The notes beneath the pieces were generated by a model. It saw nothing but the letters and a program-made list of their open reading frames with translations. It ran no database searches and was not told where the DNA came from. Below are positions 60,601-64,000 of a DNA stretch of 64,000 nucleotides, piece after piece. A program made the translations under genes and the position numbers. The stretch is from Prunus persica (taxonomy: Eukaryota > Streptophyta > Magnoliopsida > Rosales > Rosaceae), in contig NC_034010.1 in the NCBI RefSeq assembly GCF_000346465.2, forward strand, positions 8,422,946-8,486,945. Reading direction: 5' to 3'. Position 1 is the first letter of the stretch, and every line of letters begins with the position of its first letter.

Positions 60601-60858
60601 CCGAATAATTCTGCGATACTCGTTCACAACACGACCATCCTCCCATCGTGAAGTAACGTCTGATCTTTTTAACATGTCCGCTAACGTGTAATGAGAAGAA
60701 GATGTTTTTCTAGCAAGACTTTCAGTGGCTACAACTTTAGCACCATTAGGTAAAGAATCAAGATTGGCAGATGAATCAGAGGTAGACAGCTTCGGGAAGG
60801 ATTTTAAAAATTCTGGAATATCAACTGTAGATGAAGGAGCTCCTTCAACGAAATCCAT
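54656..60858 (-). CDS. Gene C: four-exon paralogue of gene A, predicted kinase-C-lobe/KEN-domain protein, 323 aa
   Basis: The model joins 60858-60602, 55572-55333, 55211-54890 and 54808-54656 (minus). Introns are GT-AG with the same phases as gene A (2,2,0) and the frame is open. The N-terminus (STVDIPEFLKSFPKLST, SSHYTLADMLKRSDV) matches gene A. Residues 81-125 resemble a kinase segment with GRAKIPYF where a kinase has GxAKISDFG, so DFG is lost. From 173 (LWYHPLL) a KEN-like domain follows: SNYKAFKSVLLKK, Tyr243, ALGVFDYSRY with Arg255, and SLFPTRLIDLYEFL. The catalytic His position is Asn260. Intron 1 is 5029 bp because a 3-kb LTR lies in it. The last 12 codons (from YTTTQST) come from a CACTA-type terminus that replaced the normal stop. 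Structure well supported; function inferred; it may be a pseudogene. Confidence 0.58.
56430..56680. repeat. Degenerate GTACCTAAT/ATTAGGTA repeats in intron 1 of gene C
   Basis: Short units such as TTATGTACCTAATTATTAGG recur five or six times in both orientations within 250 bases. No terminus or coding content was identified. Confidence 0.55.
56908..59877 (+). repeat. Long LTR of family L (2970 bp) followed by a primer binding site
   Basis: It starts TGTAATAACCC and ends GGTCGGGTCCTGTCA. The next bases, TTTGGTATCAGATCC at 59880-59894, match the usual tRNA-Met PBS (TGGTATCAGAGC) except near its end. It is thus a 5' LTR with only a stub of internal domain, not a clean solo LTR: no 5-bp duplication matches. 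Shared blocks with 41290-44190 include GAGTCCGTAGACA, TAACGAAGAA, ACGAGCAAAA, TCACGAGCGCGTAGG and the 3' end. It lies inside intron 1 of gene C. Confidence 0.8.
58910..59165. repeat. Degenerate 40-42-bp repeats in the long LTR
   Basis: Units of the type TTGCGGCTCGGCAAACTTGG plus TGTCCCGAGACCTGCCAG repeat about five times. A cleaner form of the same unit fills 9823-9975, which ties the two LTRs together. Confidence 0.75.
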
Positions 60859-61437
60859 GTATGAATCTCTCGTTTCTCTCTTATATGTTATTGATGAGAT
60901 AACTCTTAGTTCGTCTATAAGGCCACTCTGATCTCAAAAGGACACTTCGATACTGTGTCATTCAATCATCAGTAGCAATTCAAAACCACATAGTTGTAAA
61001 CGAAACGCAAAGATGAGAGAGAGAGAGGTGAAGGGAGAATATAACTTTTCTCTTAATATAATAAGAAATGAAAATTCAAAACATGAGAGAGGGAGAGAGA
61101 GAGAGAGAGACAGGAGAATCTTACGAGAAAGAATTACTCACTTGCCGAACGGGAACTGGAACGTGCACTACTGACAAGAAATAAGACGGGATAAAAGGGG
61201 GGTTCTTCCGAGATGGGGTCTTGGACTACTTGGAAATAATTCAGAAATCCCTAGTGCAGAAAAAGCAGAAAAGGATATTGTAGGTGGGAAACGTGTGGCC
61301 TTATCTCCTTTTACTTGAGTTGCTGGAGGTAGTTTCTTCCTTTGTAAGCACGCCCAAGAATAAATAATCATGTTAGACATAACAGTGATGTGGCGGACCA
61401 CTCTTTAATTTATGCCCTGTTGCATGATGGTTGGGGT
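60859..61437. other. Upstream region of gene C with (GA)n tracts
   Basis: Likely promoter side of gene C. (GA)n tracts lie at about 61016-61028 and 61085-61110. No further gene recognised. Confidence 0.45.
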
Positions 61438-61935
61438 TAGGGGTGGCAATTTCGGATACGACCCGATACACGACTCGAAACTCGCACGAGAAATTAGCGG
61501 GTTCAATCCGCACGATAAAAAACAGGTCAATTTCGGGTCAACCCGTTCTGACCCATTTAATAAACAGGTGGGTTTCAGGTCAACCCGCTAACCCGCTATA
61601 ATACCTATCTAACCCGTTTATTAAACGGGTCGTGTCACGGGTCGTGTCAACCCGTGTACAACCTGTTAACCCGCTAAAAAATAAAGACAAATGGAGACTT
61701 CAACACACACACAAGGGGTTTCGAACCCCTCCCATCCTCATTTTCTCAAACATCTTATCCACCATGCTACAACCAACTTTGTGATTTTATGGTATGCCTA
61801 TTGATATTTATAATGTTTCTTTTTCTTTTGAGTTTTCCTTTCTTTTCCGTCTCTCTTCTCCTCTTTTTTTTTTTCTTTTTTTTCCTTCTTTCTTCTCCTC
61901 TCTCTTTTTTTTTTCTTTCTTTCTTTCCTTCAATC

Positions 61936-61990
<55 letters not shown>

Positions 61991-62297
61991 TTTTTTTCTT
62001 TCTTTTCCTTCTCTCTTCTCTCCTCTCTCTATCTTTTTTCTTTCTTTCTTTTCCTTATATTTTCTCTACTCTCTCTGTTTTTTTTTTAATTAAAATTTTT
62101 TTCGGTTGTGAGTTTTGTAACATGCATGTTATTCTTTATGAACCCGTTACACGACTCGAAACCCGCACGATAAAAGACGACCGGAACCCGACACGACACG
62201 TTTATTAAATGGGTTGGGTTCGGGTTGAGCATTCTTGACACGTTTATTATCCCGACACGACACGAACCCGACACGACACGACCCATTGCCAGCCCTA
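61438..62297. mobile_element. Non-autonomous hAT element, 860 bp, 8-bp TSD GTTGGGGT
   Basis: The left end TAGGGGTGGCAAT pairs with the right end ATTGCCAGCCCTA (one mismatch). GTTGGGGT lies on both sides (61430-61437 and 62298-62305); 8-bp duplications are typical of hAT elements. The ends are rich in ACCCG/CGGGT words. The middle (61860-62080) is a T-rich tract with (TC)n. No transposase. Confidence 0.88.
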
Positions 62298-62345
62298 GTT
62301 GGGGTGTTGTTTCAATTGGAATTTGCCGACACGCTTATATGTGTC

Positions 62346-62996
62346 AGAGTATCTCTAACAGTAGTAACAAATTAAACTCGTCAAATTAAAAATTTATTGA
62401 TGAATGTGGTAATTTAAAAATATTTGTTTGCTACTTTAATAACTTATGCTCTAATAGATTCTTCAATTCAATTAATAAAATGTGTATTAAAAAAACGAAA
62501 ACATGTAAAGAATGTCTATATATGTAGTATCTTAAAAGAGAAAGTGCATGTTTTTAGCATTTTCAATGTAGGTTTTGTTCTTCCAAAGTAAAATATGTGT
62601 TTTGAAAAATCAGAGCTATTAAAGAGACTGTTGGAGATGTTCTCCAACCGATATGTCAAAAGTGCCAAATAGAATTTTAACGGCTAGAAATAACATATTA
62701 CATCACTCCAACCGAATTGTCAAAACTAATGTGGAATGAATGCTAAAGGTTCAACTGTTACTTTTAACATCCCAAAAGCAATATGTCAAATGAATATTTT
62801 ATTATTTTTTAGCTGTTACTTTCATTTTTTTTTCCTTTTTTTTTTCTTCTTTATCTTGAATGATTTGACTGTTACAATAATTGTTTATTTGACATATCGG
62901 AGTGGAGTGTAAAACTGTGTAAATGTCAAATTGCCACATCAGCCATCAAATTTAAATTTGATGTTCGGTATTTGACATTTCTCTTAGAGATACTCT
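62346..62996. mobile_element. MITE with AGAGTATCTCTAA inverted ends
   Basis: AGAGTATCTCTAA at 62346-62358 is matched by its reverse complement at 62984-62996. The interior has repeated CAAC(C)GAATTGTCAAAA and GACATAT-type words and no ORF. The superfamily was not settled, as no clear target duplication is visible. Confidence 0.6.
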
Positions 62997-63329
62997 TAGG
63001 GTAGGGGCATCTACAATCATGCTCCTTATTTTTCAGCTGAAATTTAGTTGTGGGAGTCATAAATACTTTAATTCTTTTTTAACTTAGCTTTAGAATAAAG
63101 TGTTGACAAAAACATTAAACATTAATAAGAATCAGGCCTTTCCCTTTCCTTTTGTTGTTGTCGTTGCCATTGCCTTGCCGTTAATTCTGCCCCTGGATGT
63201 TCCCTTTTTTTTTTTTAGGGTTTGCTATTGTGTATTTCCATTGCGATCTTTGCTTTGTTTTTGTGCACTATTTGATTCATGGCTCATTGCGATCTTTGTT
63301 GCTCGTACAGGGTCTACTTTGTTGGAACC
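62997..63329. other. Spacer before the copia relic, no gene seen
   Basis: T-rich sequence with short chance frames only. Confidence 0.4.
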
Positions 63330-63533
63330 CTATGTTCTTTTATTTGCTTATGACCACCACCATGTAATGGTACAAATACATGGATGATTGATACTAGAGC
63401 AAGTGATCATATGACATTTGAATCTCGCATGTTTGCTCACTTGCCTTCTACACTCCGTCATCCCTACATCACTAATGCCAATGATGTCCCTTCTCCAGTC
63501 ACCGGTGAAGGATATCTTTGCCTTTCCCACACC

Positions 63534-63594
<61 letters not shown>

Positions 63595-64000
63595 TGTCCC
63601 CAACCTCAATTCCAATTTATTATATGTTGCCAAATTTCTCCCCTCATACTATTGTCATGCTACATTATATCCTTCCTATTGCAAGTTTCAGGATCTTAAC
63701 ACTTAAGAAACAATTCGCATGTTACACAAAGGGAGGTTTGTATTACTTAGCTCTACCGGATGCAACCTATTCTGATAGAGATAATCATACCGCTCACCGT
63801 GCTCGTGTCGTCAACAAAGATAACATATTTGGCTCTGGCATCGTCATCTGGGACATTCTGCATTTGGTTATCTCAAGTGTGTGTTTCGATATTTACCTGG
63901 CAAATATCATCCCTACATCAATAGTGTCAGTGGTGTCCCTTCTCTAGTCTATGGGTGAGGGATATGAGTGACTTTACCTACACCATATCTCTCTCTCAAC
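63330..64000 (+). pseudogene. Ty1/copia protease and pre-integrase relic with an internal (TC)n expansion
   Basis: The plus strand reads TWMIDTRASDHMTFESRMF, PYITNANDVPSPVTGEGYL and CLSHTLSLSLS. After the (TC)n tract it resumes as LVPNLNSNLLYVAKF, CHATLYPSYCKFQDLNT and, in another frame, GGLYYLALPD. GHSAFGYLKCV near 63852 fits the pre-integrase (HRRLGHPSF-type) block. The protease active site would be DTRAS rather than D(S/T)GA. 63905-64000 repeats the 63455-63560 stretch (CCCTACATCA, GTCCCTTCTC, GGTGA.GGATAT). Frameshifts and the altered active site mark it as dead. Confidence 0.75.
63537..63592. repeat. (TC)n microsatellite of about 56 bases within copia coding sequence
   Basis: An uninterrupted TC run that continues the natural Leu-Ser-Leu-Ser coding stretch on its left and rejoins a Leu-Val-Pro stretch on its right. 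Confidence 0.95.

Noticed and set aside
61789..62208. Leu/Ser/Phe-rich frames of 99-139 codons resembling membrane proteins.
   Set aside because: Translation of a pyrimidine-rich microsatellite inside a hAT element.

Overview
The window is nuclear DNA of a flowering plant. It shows plant-type LTR retrotransposon lineages, CACTA (En/Spm) transposons with TNP2 and TNPA genes, MITEs, long AT-rich spacers and GT-AG introns. A eudicot fits; a woody Rosaceae-type genome is my guess from the style of its repeats, not something the sequence proves. No rRNA, tRNA, CRISPR array or operon was seen. Almost all of it is mobile-element DNA in layers of nested insertion. The only host-type genes I can support are two paralogous four-exon genes on the minus strand and a fragment of a third.

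Layout. 1-9822: an Athila-like Ty3/gypsy retrotransposon, its 5' LTR cut by the window edge, with LTRs nearly identical (1 difference in 874 bases) but gag-pol broken four times. It sits inside an older long LTR (9823-10527). 10528-24132: spacer, MITEs, repeated local blocks and 170-bp repeats, with gene A at 12187-13597. 24133-35141: a structurally complete 11-kb CACTA transposon (3-bp TSD CCC) with a nearly intact TNP2 gene and a dead TNPA gene, both on the minus strand. 35142-39048: 170-bp repeats broken up by two more CACTA relics. 39049-40694: Ty1/copia debris, then a truncated gene copy B. 40695-44460: a hAT-like GC-rich repeat split by a solo LTR of 2.9 kb (TSD AAATT). About 44500-52483: a decayed CACTA with TNPA pseudoexons, itself hit by a 1.5-kb non-autonomous LTR element (TSD CTCTG). 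54656-60858: gene C, whose first intron has swollen to 5 kb by insertion of a 3-kb LTR. 61438-64000: a hAT element, a MITE and a copia relic.

The most interesting item is the gene A/C family. Splice sites and phases agree between the copies, and the reading frames are open. Read by eye, the proteins look like the C-lobe of a degenerate kinase fused to a KEN-type ribonuclease domain as in IRE1 and RNase L, without a kinase N-lobe or sensor domain. Copy A keeps a Tyr/Arg/His set at the expected KEN spacing; copy C has Asn in place of His. Other notable items: a segment shared by the long-LTR family and the leader of the CACTA TNPA gene; a young but coding-dead Athila copy; and a 92-bp imperfect palindrome upstream of TNP2.
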